DNA of 64,000 nucleotides. Source: Cohaesibacter sp. (GTDB lineage Bacteria > Pseudomonadota > Alphaproteobacteria > Rhizobiales > Cohaesibacteraceae). The stretch spans positions 368,638-432,637 of the forward strand of contig JAOAQZ010000020.1 in assembly GCA_025210795.1 (NCBI GenBank), given 5' to 3'. Positions 1 through 8,765 of the stretch are shown in pieces. Under the pieces are notes generated by a model, which saw only the letters and a program-made list of their open reading frames with translations, was not told where the DNA came from and searched no databases. Position 1 is the stretch's first letter; each line of letters begins with the position of its first letter. A program made the translations under genes and the position numbers.

Positions 1-1786
1 CCGCATCATCATCGGTTGCCAAGCTGGCATCTGTAGAAGACGCGCTTTTGGCCGCCAAGTCCTCAGTGGTCACATCCTCTGTCCCAAGCTCTGCAAGGGA
101 AAGCGTCTGGTGACTGCGGCAAATACCAAAACCTCTGAAACCCTGAAAACCATGAAAACGCCCAAAGACAGGCAGGCCAGTCATTTCTACGGCAATAGCA
201 AGCTCGGAATTTTGAACTGGCCAATGCGCAATCAGCCCTGTCCATGTATCTCGCGCTTCAAAGGCAGCGGCAATCTCGTCTCCATCGTGAATGGAGAATT
301 CAGCTGCAATATCTGGCCAGGTTTTGCCCAAAATAGTCGCATATTCGGGCCCTACAGCATCAGCCAGATCGCTGGAGATAAAGGTAAAGCGCCCAACCTC
401 ATCGCTCTCCCAGATGAAATGATGAGGTCCGGCAGAAGGATCGAAAGTAAAGGCGTCACTGCTCTCCTCGTCCGCGCCTTTGGTTGAGATATCTTCCAAG
501 GCATCTTTGGGCGTAAAACGAGTGACAGAGGAAGTCCGGGATTGATCCTCAATATCCCCGCCGTCCATGGCTGGATCTTGGGAGAAGAGATCGGCCTTTG
601 CCTCATCGCTCTCGTGGCTACCCTCTTTGCTCTCTTTGGCACCAGTGAGATCAGTCACATCCGCAGTTGAAGAGACCAGCCGAATGTCGGCAGGGGAGGG
701 TGCAAAGGGTAGGTTGACGATGTTGGAGCCTTGTTGCGGGCTCTTTTGGCCGCTCTCACCAGCCTCACCAGAGGTCACATCATCATTGTCAGCGGTAATA
801 ATACCATCCCGATCGGAACTGCCCCCATCCTTATCATCATGCTTGGCGGGATCCTGCGGCGTTGGGTGATTGTCTTCCCGCCGGTCTCTATGGAAAGGCT
901 GCGCCTCCATATGCTCCAGCATATTGGGTTTATCTGCACCCGGTGCCAGAGTGTCTTTGCTGTCTGTATCAGTCAGATCAAAAATATCGGCTTCCCGCGC
1001 CATGTCTTCATCAGATAGATAAGGACCGTCAGTGTCATCCTCTTCAAGAGCCGAGAAATCAACCGCTTCGCCAGCATCCCCACTGGCAGAAGAAACAAGC
1101 AGCATATAGCGAGCAGCGGAGCCTTCACCTGTGCGGGCAACGCCACCTACGCGCGGCTCATCTCCCTCATCCAGCAAATCAATGGCAAGGCCAGTCTCGC
1201 CATCGGCCCCTTGCAACAGCATGTCGATTTTTTCTGAAACCGTGACAAGGCTCTCAAATCCATCTGATGCTGCCAGCACCTTGCTATCGCCATCCATAAT
1301 GGCAGAAAGGATCTGTTCTTTGTCTGGATCTGCCATACCGCCCGGATTGGCACTTAAGGCATCGACCAGCTTTCTTGCCGCTTGTTCTTCGCTCAGCTTT
1401 TCAACCTGCGCATCGGTAGAGAGAACCAGAACCATGCTCTCGCCCGCCACTTCCAGCCGTTTACACAGGCAAGTGGTGGTGACTGCTTTTACGCCAAGGA
1501 AAAAGCGCAAACGATCGAGCAGGGGCGTGTTGGGGCGGGAATTGAGCGCAAGGCGCGCCAAATGACGACGGGCCGGATGCACATCGCCAAAGGTGCGATC
1601 AAGCAGCGCATCCATGCTTGTTTCGTTAAAAAAGGCAAGGCCAGCAGCATTGGACCAGATGATTCTATTGCCTTCATGATTCCACACCCATGCCGGACGA
1701 GGATCAAGCAGCACCGCCCCGATAGAAGGATGGGCTGTCAATGTCAGGAAAGGCAAACCATGGGAGGCCGTAGAAAGAGCAGGCAT
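1..1786 (-). CDS. PAS-domain sensor histidine kinase, PdhS-like, N-terminal part (runs off left edge)
   Basis: One reading frame is open from an ATG at 1786 to the window edge, giving the first 595 residues; the kinase core lies outside. Residues about 10-130 form a PAS-like sensor segment (it includes PAWVWNHEGNRIIWSNAAG). Residues about 215-450 are a long acidic, Ser/Asp/Glu-rich linker. Residues about 453-545 form a second PAS domain (HFIWESDEVGRFTFISSDLA). This layout matches the large cell-cycle kinases of the PdhS/PleC/DivJ type in Hyphomicrobiales, which act on the DivK/CtrA pathway; that is inference because the H-box and ATPase domain are not visible. The start is supported by an AAAGGG ribosome site 7-10 bases upstream. 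Confidence 0.65.
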   Translation of the reverse strand, partial: MPALSTASHGLPFLTLTAHPSIGAVLLDPRPAWVWNHEGNRIIWSNAAGLAFFNETSMDALLDRTFGDVHPARRHLARLALNSRPNTPLLDRLRFFLGVKAVTTTCLCKRLEVAGESMVLVLSTDAQVEKLSEEQAARKLVDALSANPGGMADPDKEQILSAIMDGDSKVLAASDGFESLVTVSEKIDMLLQGADGETGLAIDLLDEGDEPRVGGVARTGEGSAARYMLLVSSASGDAGEAVDFSALEEDDTDGPYLSDEDMAREADIFDLTDTDSKDTLAPGADKPNMLEHMEAQPFHRDRREDNHPTPQDPAKHDDKDGGSSDRDGIITADNDDVTSGEAGESGQKSPQQGSNIVNLPFAPSPADIRLVSSTADVTDLTGAKESKEGSHESDEAKADLFSQDPAMDGGDIEDQSRTSSVTRFTPKDALEDISTKGADEESSDAFTFDPSAGPHHFIWESDEVGRFTFISSDLADAVGPEYATILGKTWPDIAAEFSIHDGDEIAAAFEARDTWTGLIAHWPVQNSELAIAVEMTGLPVFGRFHGFQGFRGFGICRSHQTLSLAELGTEDVTTEDLAAKSASSTDASLATDDDA

Positions 1787-2233
1787 AAGGATCCCTTTAA
1801 CTATCCGGTCATCTGTGTCACAGAGCTTGCCGCGCCAGATGGAAAATGCCCCAACAATTCTGTTGAGAGGGCGAAGTCACAAAAGTCGCATGGCAAGAGA
1901 GGGACGATCCCTCGCTAAAAGTCTGGCCTGATAGGCCGTATCTGACAGGCTTGCATCCCAAAAGAGGCAATTCTTCATTGAAATGGAGCAAGCAAGGCAG
2001 ATTAGAAAACTTAACAGTCTATTAATACCGGGTTTGGGGGAACGAATCCATAACTTAGCGGTCAAGACAAACGGAATTGCGTTGTCTTGGTTAATTTGGC
2101 CCGTATTGACCGGGGCCAAAGCATTTCGATTTCTTCCACAAGGCCAGCCTCTAAGTCACATCAGAAAGTAGGTTATAACTTCATATACTTGCAACAATTC
2201 AAAGCTAAACAGGATTTGCGCGGAAAATTAATG

Positions 2234-2273
2234 TTGCAATGCACAAAATGAAGTGTTATGTTGCATCGCACAA
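2234..2273. promoter_or_regulatory. Two TGC-rich operator-like repeats upstream of the first phasin gene
   Basis: Two 13-bp direct repeats, TTGCAATGCACAA (2234-2246) and TTGCATCGCACAA (2261-2273), lie 27 bp apart in an AT-rich stretch just before the phasin start. The same motif recurs, partly inverted, before the next phasin gene. PHB-responsive repressors of the PhaR family bind TGC-rich half-sites upstream of phasin genes, so this is the likely regulator. The rest of the 1787-2315 gap shows no convincing gene. Confidence 0.5.
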
Positions 2274-2315
2274 TGAGATTGGGTGCCACATGATGATGGC
2301 TCAGGAGACAGAATA

Positions 2316-2696
2316 ATGATTAAGACACCAGAAGCATTTGAAGTACCAACACAGGTTCGCGACATGGCTGAAAAAGGCGTTGAGCAGGCTCGCAAAGCAT
2401 TTGACGAGTTTGTATCCGCTGCCAACGATGCTGCCCTCAAAGTTGAAGGTTCTGCTGAAACCATGCGCAATGGTGCTGCTGACCTGAACAAAAAGGCTCT
2501 GGCTGCTACCGAAGAAAGCGTAAACGCTTCTTTCGATCTGGCCACCAAACTGGTTAAAGCAAAAGACCTGAACGAAGCAATGGAACTGCAGACTGCTTAT
2601 GTTCAGTCCCAGATGCAGCGTTTTGGCGAGATTGCTCGTGATATGGGTGAAGCTGCTACCAAAGCTGCAGCTGATGCGACTGCTAAAAAAGGCTAA
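2316..2696 (+). CDS. Phasin family protein
   Basis: This 126-residue protein is almost entirely predicted amphipathic helix and begins MIKTPEAFEVPTQVRDMAEK, the typical opening of small rhizobial phasins. Phasins coat polyhydroxybutyrate granules in the cytoplasm and control their size and number. Residues about 10-115 form the phasin domain, rich in Ala, Glu and Lys and free of Cys. The ATG at 2316 was chosen because an AGGAG ribosome site lies 9 bases upstream; an in-frame start at 2283 would precede that site. A second phasin follows 260 bp downstream with its own upstream motif cluster, so the two are probably co-regulated but separately transcribed. Confidence 0.88.
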   Translation: MIKTPEAFEVPTQVRDMAEKGVEQARKAFDEFVSAANDAALKVEGSAETMRNGAADLNKKALAATEESVNASFDLATKLVKAKDLNEAMELQTAYVQSQMQRFGEIARDMGEAATKAAADATAKKG

Positions 2697-2734
2697 GGCA
2701 ATCCCCTTGGATCGTCTGAGACTTTTTCAAGATA

Positions 2735-2807
2735 TTGTGCGACGCAATGTGGTGCGCCGCACAACAATCATCAAACTTATATATTTTCCATTTTTTGCAT
2801 CGCGCGG
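2735..2807. promoter_or_regulatory. Three copies of the phasin TGC-rich motif upstream of the second phasin gene
   Basis: TTGTGCGACGCAA (2735-2747) is the inverted form of the motif seen at 2261. GTGCGCCGCACAA (2752-2764) and TTGCATCGCGCGG (2795-2807) are direct copies with changes. All lie between the two phasin genes, 150-220 bp before the second start. A PhaR-like repressor is the natural candidate for binding; this is inferred from pattern and position. Confidence 0.45.
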
Positions 2808-2956
2808 ATAACCGGGTTTTCCTCCCAACTTTTCCGGTTATACAAATGTTCGTGGTGAGCGTATCTCGCGATGCTTTATGGAAGACCGGCCTTTGCCTCT
2901 CCTCCTCGTTTAAGGCCAGAGCCGGTTCCAACATTCTGCATATAGGATTTGCTCCG

Positions 2957-3511
2957 ATGACTACTGCTAAAGCTGCCCCTGCGAAAAAAACTGCTGCCAA
3001 AGCTGCTCCTAAAGCTGCAAAGGTAGAAAAAGAAGAAGCATCTAACGATATCTTCGCAATGCCAAAATTTGAAATGCCTAAGTTCGAACTGCCAAACATG
3101 GATTTCTCTGCTGATGGCATGCCAGAGCTGGTTCGCGACATGGCCGAGCAGGGCGTTGCCCAGGTTCGTGATGGCTACGAAAAAGTGCGTGTTGCTGCTG
3201 AAGAACAGAATGCTGCTGTTGAGAAAAGCATTGACACCGCACGTGACGCTGGCATGGCTGTAAACAAGAAAGTTCTCGACGCTGCTCAGGCCAACATGGA
3301 AGCCGGTTTCAACTTCTTCCGTGATGCTCTGTCCGTAAACACCCTTGGTGATGCGATCGAGCTGCAGTCTTCTTTTGCCCGCGCTCAGTTCGACACTGTA
3401 TCCGCACAGGCCAAAGACATTCAGGAAACTGTCAATAAAGGCATCCAGGAAGCTGCTGCTCCCGTACAGGAAGCTGTAAACAAAAATCTGGACGCTATCA
3501 AAGCTGCCTAA
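2957..3511 (+). CDS. Phasin with a histone-like Lys/Ala-rich N-terminal tail
   Basis: This 184-residue protein has two parts. Residues 2-30 are a Lys/Ala/Pro-rich tail of the AKAAPAKKTAAKAAPK type, resembling histone H1-like segments. A repeated MPKFE / MPKFELP stretch follows at about 38-50. From about 57 the sequence is a phasin domain closely related to the neighbouring phasin (shared VRDMAEQGVAQVR pattern). Granule coating is the likely role. The basic tail could also tether granules to DNA, as the basic domain of PhaF does in Pseudomonas; that is inference. The ATG at 2957 was preferred because phasin-like composition begins there and a TAGGA site sits about 9 bases upstream. Confidence 0.85.
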   Translation: MTTAKAAPAKKTAAKAAPKAAKVEKEEASNDIFAMPKFEMPKFELPNMDFSADGMPELVRDMAEQGVAQVRDGYEKVRVAAEEQNAAVEKSIDTARDAGMAVNKKVLDAAQANMEAGFNFFRDALSVNTLGDAIELQSSFARAQFDTVSAQAKDIQETVNKGIQEAAAPVQEAVNKNLDAIKAA

Positions 3512-3544
3512 TCTGGCGCTGATTTGATTGTCGGTTAAGAACAA

Positions 3545-3571
3545 GGCTCGCATTTCTAAGTGCGGGCCTTT
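3545..3571 (+). terminator. Rho-independent terminator after the second phasin gene
   Basis: GGCTCGCA (3545-3552) pairs with TGCGGGCC (3561-3568) across an 8-base loop, with one G-T pair, and is followed by TTTATATTT. It ends transcription of the phasin gene before tRNA-His. Confidence 0.65.
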
Positions 3572-3686
3572 ATATTTGGCTGACGGGCTTTATGCTTGGG
3601 GAAAGTGTTGACAAGCTGTGGGGATAAATCGCTCAGCCTCTTGCATTTTCTGCCCAGCCAACCTAATAAACAGCCCACTATGGTAT

Positions 3687-3763
3687 GCAGTCGTAGCTCA
3701 GTTGGTTAGAGCGTCGGATTGTGGCTCCGAAGGTCGGTGGTTCGAATCCACCCGACTGTACCA
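3687..3763 (+). tRNA. tRNA-His (GTG anticodon)
   Basis: The 77-base gene folds as a cloverleaf with a GTG anticodon, a TTCGAAT T-loop and an encoded CCA end. The acceptor is GCAGTCG paired with CGACTGT (a G-T pair at position 1-72), with A at the discriminator position and no G at -1. The missing G-1 with A73 is the known alphaproteobacterial form of tRNA-His. Confidence 0.95.
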
Positions 3764-3871
3764 TTCTTACCCAAAATAAAAATCCTTCTGCCGCATAACA
3801 GCCATGCATACGCTCTGTGCCATCAGGCCTGTTGGTGCTTAGACCTGATGGCAAAGTTTCTGTGATTAGGT

Positions 3872-4651
3872 TTAGGGCAAGCAGCGACCCGAAATAGCAA
3901 ATGCTTCATCCAGTAGCTTTTGCGTTGGCCGGAAACCACCAGTTTCATCATGCACGATGTTTGAGATAAGAAGGCTCAGAACGGGTTTGTTGAGGGCTCC
4001 TTGATCTGCAAATAGCTTGAGGTCGCTAGATGATGTTCTTATGCCATGTCGGCCAAGACCTCTGACAAGCCGGTCTGCAACCTTGTTCGGGCAGTTGCAG
4101 TTCTGACACTGACGGGAAGTTGGATTGCCGTTTACAGGCTTTTGACATTTGCGCATGTTTGCCATTTGAGATCGGCTCGGACGAGGGCCTTTCGGGCAAG
4201 TGCGTGCATATCCGCCTCGAGAAGCCGCAGATCCCAGAGTATCACACCACGGGGTGCGTACTTCGACAATGCTCAGCGCAGAGCGGGCTGGATCGCGATT
4301 TCGTCCGCGATATTTTGAACATAAATCCCTTACCATCGCCCGAATAGACCATTTTCCTGCGGAAAATACTGCATGGCCATTTCTTTGGCTCAAGGCGCAG
4401 TCATGGCGACCATTGGTGCCATTCCAGCGGCTATTGGCGCTAGGGTGCATCATACATACATAATTGTTCATTTTTATGCAGCGCAGGAAACGAGCAGAGG
4501 AGAGAACAGCTTGAGAGACAGGCGCTCCTCGATAGGTCAAGTTTTCAATTGCCTGCTGCTGCCAATTGCTGGCTGTGTGCAAACAACTGCTAGCGTTTGC
4601 AAAAGTTGGCGAAAAGATAAAAACAAATAATAGAATGAGCCATCTATTCAT
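3872..4651 (-). CDS. Secreted cysteine-rich protein of unknown function
   Basis: This 259-residue protein begins with a clear signal peptide (MNRWLILLFVFIFSPTFANA) and is therefore probably periplasmic. The mature part has 12 cysteines, including a CQNCNC cluster near residues 182-187 and one near the C-terminus (GRCLP), suggesting several disulphides or metal binding. I do not recognise the family. A GGAG ribosome site lies 9 bases before the ATG. The gene stands alone between tRNA-His and an unrelated small gene, and its start region is AT-rich. Confidence 0.7.
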   Translation of the reverse strand: MNRWLILLFVFIFSPTFANASSCLHTASNWQQQAIENLTYRGAPVSQAVLSSARFLRCIKMNNYVCMMHPSANSRWNGTNGRHDCALSQRNGHAVFSAGKWSIRAMVRDLCSKYRGRNRDPARSALSIVEVRTPWCDTLGSAASRGGYARTCPKGPRPSRSQMANMRKCQKPVNGNPTSRQCQNCNCPNKVADRLVRGLGRHGIRTSSSDLKLFADQGALNKPVLSLLISNIVHDETGGFRPTQKLLDEAFAISGRCLP

Positions 4652-5009
4652 TAATATATCTCCAGAAAGTACAATAAAACTGTCGGGTCTTAAAACGGTG
4701 AAGGTTGGCCTCTAGCCATCTCTTAGGAGTGCGCAGAAAGATATCGCCTCCTTGTGATCGGATTTTTAACGAGACGTGCGATCAATTGTGCAAAGCCTAC
4801 ATCAGTAAAGTTTGGAACCATGAGTGAGAGGTCTTATTGCACCATGGCATCCCATGGCCATGATAACAGAAAATATAATAAAGAGTAAAAAAATAAAATT
4901 AACGCTCTAGTTGCATTTCTGAAGTGCCTTTAAAACGAGCAAAGCCTTGCGCTCGTAGCAAGGGCGTTAGCGATAGACCAGCGGCGGATAAAAGGAATGC
5001 CGTTGCAGG
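4652..5009. other. AT-rich intergenic stretch, no gene seen
   Basis: The sequence is AT-rich, especially near 4860-4910. A plus-strand open frame over 4924-5136 overlaps the next gene on the other strand and has no ribosome site, so it was not called. The stretch probably holds the promoter of the minus-strand secreted-protein gene. Confidence 0.5.
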
Positions 5010-5213
5010 TCAGGCAATTTTTTTAAGGGGCAGGGTCAGTCTTTGGGCTTGCGATAGGACGAGGGCAAGCAAATCCAGATCGACAATATATTGCTTGGTC
5101 AGCCTATCCGAAATCTTCTTGTGTTCGCTACGGTGAAATCCCGTCTTGCGAATGGCCTGCTGAATGGAATCCTCATCCAGTAGCAAGGGCCGGATTGTCA
5201 TCGGATGTGCCAT
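5010..5213 (-). CDS. Small hypothetical protein
   Basis: The 67-residue product starts MAHPMTIRPLLLDEDS and has no signal peptide, membrane segment or motif that I recognise. The ATG at 5213 was chosen over an in-frame ATG at 5228 because AAGGGGAG lies 4-11 bases before it. It is probably a short cytoplasmic helical protein. The reading frame and ribosome site are the only support. Confidence 0.5.
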   Translation of the reverse strand: MAHPMTIRPLLLDEDSIQQAIRKTGFHRSEHKKISDRLTKQYIVDLDLLALVLSQAQRLTLPLKKIA

Positions 5214-5545
5214 GATGCTCCCCTTCATGCGTCAACCAAATCACTCCCTCAAGTCGTTCGGGAAGTGTTAACAAATTTGGTTAACAAAGCGTTAACTTTG
5301 CCTTGGTGGAGAAGAAGAAGAGGAGAAAACAGCCATTTTGAGGGGAGTGGCGACACGGGACATGATACAAAAAGATTAATGACTACAAGGTCTAAAAAAC
5401 ACAAGCAATCTGGTTCTTGCCACACACGAAAGCTCGCAAAAAACTCTGTTCTGAGGCCAGACGTGATCGCAGCCTACAAACGCAGGGCATTTTGCCCCGC
5501 ATTGTCATGATGAGAAATCTGGATCAGACGAAACCCGGTGAGCAA
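5214..5545. other. Intergenic stretch between the small gene and choV
   Basis: No gene is supported here. A hairpin, GCAGGGC-ATTT-TGCCCCGC, lies at about 5485-5503 and could end transcription of choXWV, although it lacks a clear T-run on the minus strand. Confidence 0.4.
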
Positions 5546-6667
5546 TCAGCGGATCAGGGCATCATAGATGTCCGTCTCCATGATGATGCCCTGCACTTCA
5601 CCCTTGTCATGCACCAGAATGGGCCATTGGCTGGCGATGCGCATGCCAAGGATCTTTTTGACCGAAGTCTCTAGGGGAATGGAAAGCACGCTTTGGGCTG
5701 GCAAGCTCTGAGGGCAGTCCTCATCCTCCTGCAAGGGATGGATAGAATAGCGCTCATCCTCATGGATAAGCTGCCGCCCCTCAATCACGCTGGCTTTGCC
5801 ATCAAGGGGGCTCATAATCTCACGGGCGCGCAAAACTTGCATGGGGTTCATATGCGCAACAAAGTCGGCGACATAGTCGTCAACCGGATTGAGAATGATA
5901 TCCTGCGGAGTGCCGACCTGAACAATCCGCCCCCCTTCCATAATGGCAATCCGGTTGCCGATCTTGATGGCCTCATCCAGATCGTGGCTCACAAAGATGA
6001 TGGTGCATTTAAGCTTTCTTTGAAGCTCCAACAGCTCGTCTTGCAAATGGGCGCGGATAAGCGGATCCAGAGCCGAATAGGGCTCGTCCATCAAAAGGAT
6101 AGGGGCACCGGTGGCAAAGGCGCGGGCAAGGCCCACACGCTGCTGCATGCCGCCCGACAGCTCTTGCACAAACTTGTCACCCCATTCGGACAATCCAACA
6201 AGCGCCAGCTGCTCTGCAACGCGCGTCTTGCGCTCATCACCGCTTACGCCAGAAAGCTCAAGCCCGAAGCCGACATTGTCTTCAACCGTGCGCCATGGCA
6301 GAAGGCCAAATTGCTGGAACACCATAGAGACATTGTGGGTGCGGATGTCGCGCAAAGTCGCACTCGAGCAATTGGCAACATCGACAGGGCCCTTGTCTGT
6401 GGTGATTTCAATAGAGCCGCGCGTGATTTTGTTCAATCCATTGATGCCGCGCAGCAAGGTGGATTTGCCCGAGCCGGAAAGGCCCATCAAAACCAGAATT
6501 TCCCCTTCCTCAACGTCAATGGAAGCATTGGCAACGCCCAAAATCTGGCTGGTTTGAGACTTGATCTCCTCGCGGCTTTCACCCTTGTCGATCATGCCAA
6601 GAGCCGTATCCGGCTTATCACCAAAGACGATGCTGACATTGTTGATTTTTACAATAGGAGTGCTCAT
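5546..6667 (-). CDS. choV: Choline ABC transporter ATP-binding protein
   Basis: This 373-residue ATPase drives choline uptake together with the permease and binding protein encoded just upstream. Walker A is GLSGSGKST (62-70), the signature is LSGGMQQ (170-176), and Walker B is ILLMDEP (190-196), followed by an H-loop in FVSHDLDEA. Residues about 270-373 form a CBS-like regulatory tail, as in the ProV/OpuAA quaternary-amine branch. The start overlaps the choW stop by 4 bases, showing translational coupling. The gene belongs to choX-choW-choV, transcribed leftward and divergently from betIAB. Choline rather than betaine specificity is inferred from the bet context. Confidence 0.92.
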   Translation of the reverse strand: MSTPIVKINNVSIVFGDKPDTALGMIDKGESREEIKSQTSQILGVANASIDVEEGEILVLMGLSGSGKSTLLRGINGLNKITRGSIEITTDKGPVDVANCSSATLRDIRTHNVSMVFQQFGLLPWRTVEDNVGFGLELSGVSGDERKTRVAEQLALVGLSEWGDKFVQELSGGMQQRVGLARAFATGAPILLMDEPYSALDPLIRAHLQDELLELQRKLKCTIIFVSHDLDEAIKIGNRIAIMEGGRIVQVGTPQDIILNPVDDYVADFVAHMNPMQVLRAREIMSPLDGKASVIEGRQLIHEDERYSIHPLQEDEDCPQSLPAQSVLSIPLETSVKKILGMRIASQWPILVHDKGEVQGIIMETDIYDALIR

Positions 6668-7506
6668 TTGCCTGCCTCATCGGGTCCGCGGAAGAAACGA
6701 TCAAGAATGATGGCAATCAGGACAATGGCCAGACCGACCTCAAACCCTTTGCCAATATTCACCTGATTAAGCGCCCGAAGGGTTGGCACCCCAAGGCCGT
6801 CGGCTCCCACAAGGGCGGCAATCACCACCATGGACAGGGACAGCATGATGGTTTGCGTCAGGCCCGCCATAATATTGGGCAGGGCATAGGGAAGCTCAAC
6901 TTTGAACAGCCGCTGCATTGGAGTTGCGCCAAAGGCGTCTGCGGCTTCCAAAAGAGCGACCGGTGTGGACGAAATCCCAAGATGGGTGAGCCGGATGGGT
7001 GAGGGCAGGGCAAAGATAACCGTTGCAATCAATCCCGGCACCATGCCAAGGCCGAACAGGATCAGCGCAGGAATGAGATATACAAAGGTCGGGATGGTCT
7101 GCATCAAATCAAGCACCGGTCGCATGGCCTTGAAAAGCCATGGGCGATGAGCGGCCATAATCCCAAGCGGTACGCCGACAAGCATGCAGACAAGGGTCGA
7201 GGCAAGAACCAGAGCAACGGTCTCGGTTGTCTCTTCCCAATATCCCTGATTGATGATGAAGGCCAGACCCAGCAGCACAAAGGCTGAAAAGAGGAAAGAG
7301 CGACGGACTGCAAAGGCAAGGGCAGCGGCCAGTGCAACAACGACCAAGGGGTGAGGGGCCTGCAGAACCCACAAAATGGCATTGATCACGGCTTCAAGAA
7401 AAATCGACAGACTATCAAAAAAGTCGCCGCCCTCTTCAATCAGCCAGTCCACGGCCCATTTCACCCATTTGCCAACGGGGATTTTATTATCAGTTAGCCA
7501 TTCCAT
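6664..7506 (-). CDS. choW: Choline ABC transporter permease
   Basis: The 280-residue inner-membrane protein has about six transmembrane helices after a soluble N-terminal segment. It carries the binding-protein-dependent permease loop (EAADAFGATPMQRLFKVELP), which couples to the ATPase. It belongs to the ProW/OpuAB family of quaternary-amine importers. The stop overlaps the choV start (4 bases). A strong hairpin lies between choX and this gene, which probably lowers its expression relative to the binding protein. Confidence 0.92.
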   Translation of the reverse strand: MEWLTDNKIPVGKWVKWAVDWLIEEGGDFFDSLSIFLEAVINAILWVLQAPHPLVVVALAAALAFAVRRSFLFSAFVLLGLAFIINQGYWEETTETVALVLASTLVCMLVGVPLGIMAAHRPWLFKAMRPVLDLMQTIPTFVYLIPALILFGLGMVPGLIATVIFALPSPIRLTHLGISSTPVALLEAADAFGATPMQRLFKVELPYALPNIMAGLTQTIMLSLSMVVIAALVGADGLGVPTLRALNQVNIGKGFEVGLAIVLIAIILDRFFRGPDEAGK

Positions 7507-7600
7507 GACAATTGCTCGGTCGTTTGCGGGTGCGTGTCTTGTTTGATTGGATGCACAATCAAAGGCAAAAGACGAGCACCTCTAAAGATCAGACGAACAA

Positions 7601-7626
7601 AAAGGCGTTTCGAATGAAACGCCTTT
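7601..7626 (-). terminator. Hairpin between choX and choW (partial terminator or mRNA-stabilising stem)
   Basis: AAAGGCGTTTC (7601-7611) and GAAACGCCTTT (7616-7626) form a perfect 11-bp stem with a 4-base loop. It follows the binding-protein gene directly. Such stems commonly make binding-protein mRNA more abundant than permease mRNA. Confidence 0.6.
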
Positions 7627-7639
7627 CTGAATAGGTGGG

Positions 7640-8593
7640 TTATTTGGCCAAAGAGGCTTTAACGGCGGCAAGACCATCCTTGCCATCGACAGTCGTAACA
7701 CCTTTGAGCCAGCTATCCAGAACGCCGCTATTGGCTTTCAGCCATGCCTTGGCGGCATCGCGGGGCTCTTCACCATCATTCAAAATCCCGCTCATAATCT
7801 CGTTTTCCATCGCGAGGGAGAATTCAAGATTTTTGAGCAAAGCACCCACATTGGCGCATTCGGTGACATAGTCTTTGCGGGTGTTGGTAGCAACAATAGC
7901 GCCGCCATAATTGGGGCCGAACACATCGTCACCGCCTTCAAGATAGGCCATTTCGAAATTTGCATTCATAGGATGCGGCTCCCAGCCAAGAAAGACAATG
8001 TCCTTCTTGCGCTTTGTTGCGCGCGTAACCTGTGCCAGCATGCCTTGCTCAGAGCTTTCAACCAGCTCAAAACCGTCAAGGCCAAAGGTTTTGCCCTCGA
8101 TCATGTCTAGGATCAGACGGTTACCGTCATTGCCCGGCTCAATCCCATAGATTTTTCCGTCAAGCTGGTCCTTGAACTTGGCAATATCGGCAAAGCTTTT
8201 AAGGCCCGCATCATAGGTGGTTTTGGGAACAGCCAGTGTATATTTTGCGCCTTCCAGATTGGTGCGTACGGTGTCAACTGTGCCAGCTTCGCGATATTTG
8301 GCAATATCGGCTTCCATGGTTGGCATCCAGTTGCCAAGGAAAACGTCAATATCCTTGTTTGCAAGAGAGGTGAAGGTAACAGGCACAGACAGGAGCTTGA
8401 TATCGGTCGCATAGCCAAGCCCTTCCAGCACCAAGGTGGTGGCAGCTGTCGTGGCGGTAATATCTGTCCAACCCACATCTGAGAAGGTCACTTTTTTGCA
8501 CTGGTCAGGCTCAGCAGCCATAGCAGGCACAGAAACGCTTGCAGCAAAGGCAAAGCCGATGGCGGCCAGAATGGATTTGTTGGTGATGCGCAT
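7640..8593 (-). CDS. choX: Choline-binding periplasmic protein
   Basis: The 317-residue precursor has a signal peptide (about 1-26, ending VPAMAA) and an OpuAC-type quaternary-amine binding fold. The mature part has the typical opening FSDVGWTDITATT, and FLGWEPHPMN is a conserved family stretch with an aromatic ligand-box residue. It captures choline in the periplasm for ChoW/ChoV. The ATG at 8593 was chosen because GAGGGAG lies just upstream; a start at 8611 would fall before that site. The gene is first in choXWV and diverges from betI. Confidence 0.92.
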   Translation of the reverse strand: MRITNKSILAAIGFAFAASVSVPAMAAEPDQCKKVTFSDVGWTDITATTAATTLVLEGLGYATDIKLLSVPVTFTSLANKDIDVFLGNWMPTMEADIAKYREAGTVDTVRTNLEGAKYTLAVPKTTYDAGLKSFADIAKFKDQLDGKIYGIEPGNDGNRLILDMIEGKTFGLDGFELVESSEQGMLAQVTRATKRKKDIVFLGWEPHPMNANFEMAYLEGGDDVFGPNYGGAIVATNTRKDYVTECANVGALLKNLEFSLAMENEIMSGILNDGEEPRDAAKAWLKANSGVLDSWLKGVTTVDGKDGLAAVKASLAK

Positions 8594-8765
8594 ATTTTCT
8601 CCCTCTTTCAATCCATAGAGATGCTGGGTGCACCAGAATCAATATTGGCCCTGATGCGGACATGTTGTTCTTTTCCTACCACATCGAGGACCACTCCTCA
8701 TTACTATGCTTGCATATTTTTTTTGTAATCTCTACCCGTTTAAGTGCGAAAAATCTTGATTTTTA

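Noticed and set aside
110..1918. Several plus- and minus-strand frames of 60-180 codons at the left edge
   Set aside because: They are shadows of the single long minus-strand frame of the PAS kinase, which has no stop inside the window.
2876..3553. A 225-codon minus-strand frame across the second phasin gene
   Set aside because: It is a Phe/Ser-rich shadow of the Lys/Ala-rich coding strand without ribosome site or motif.
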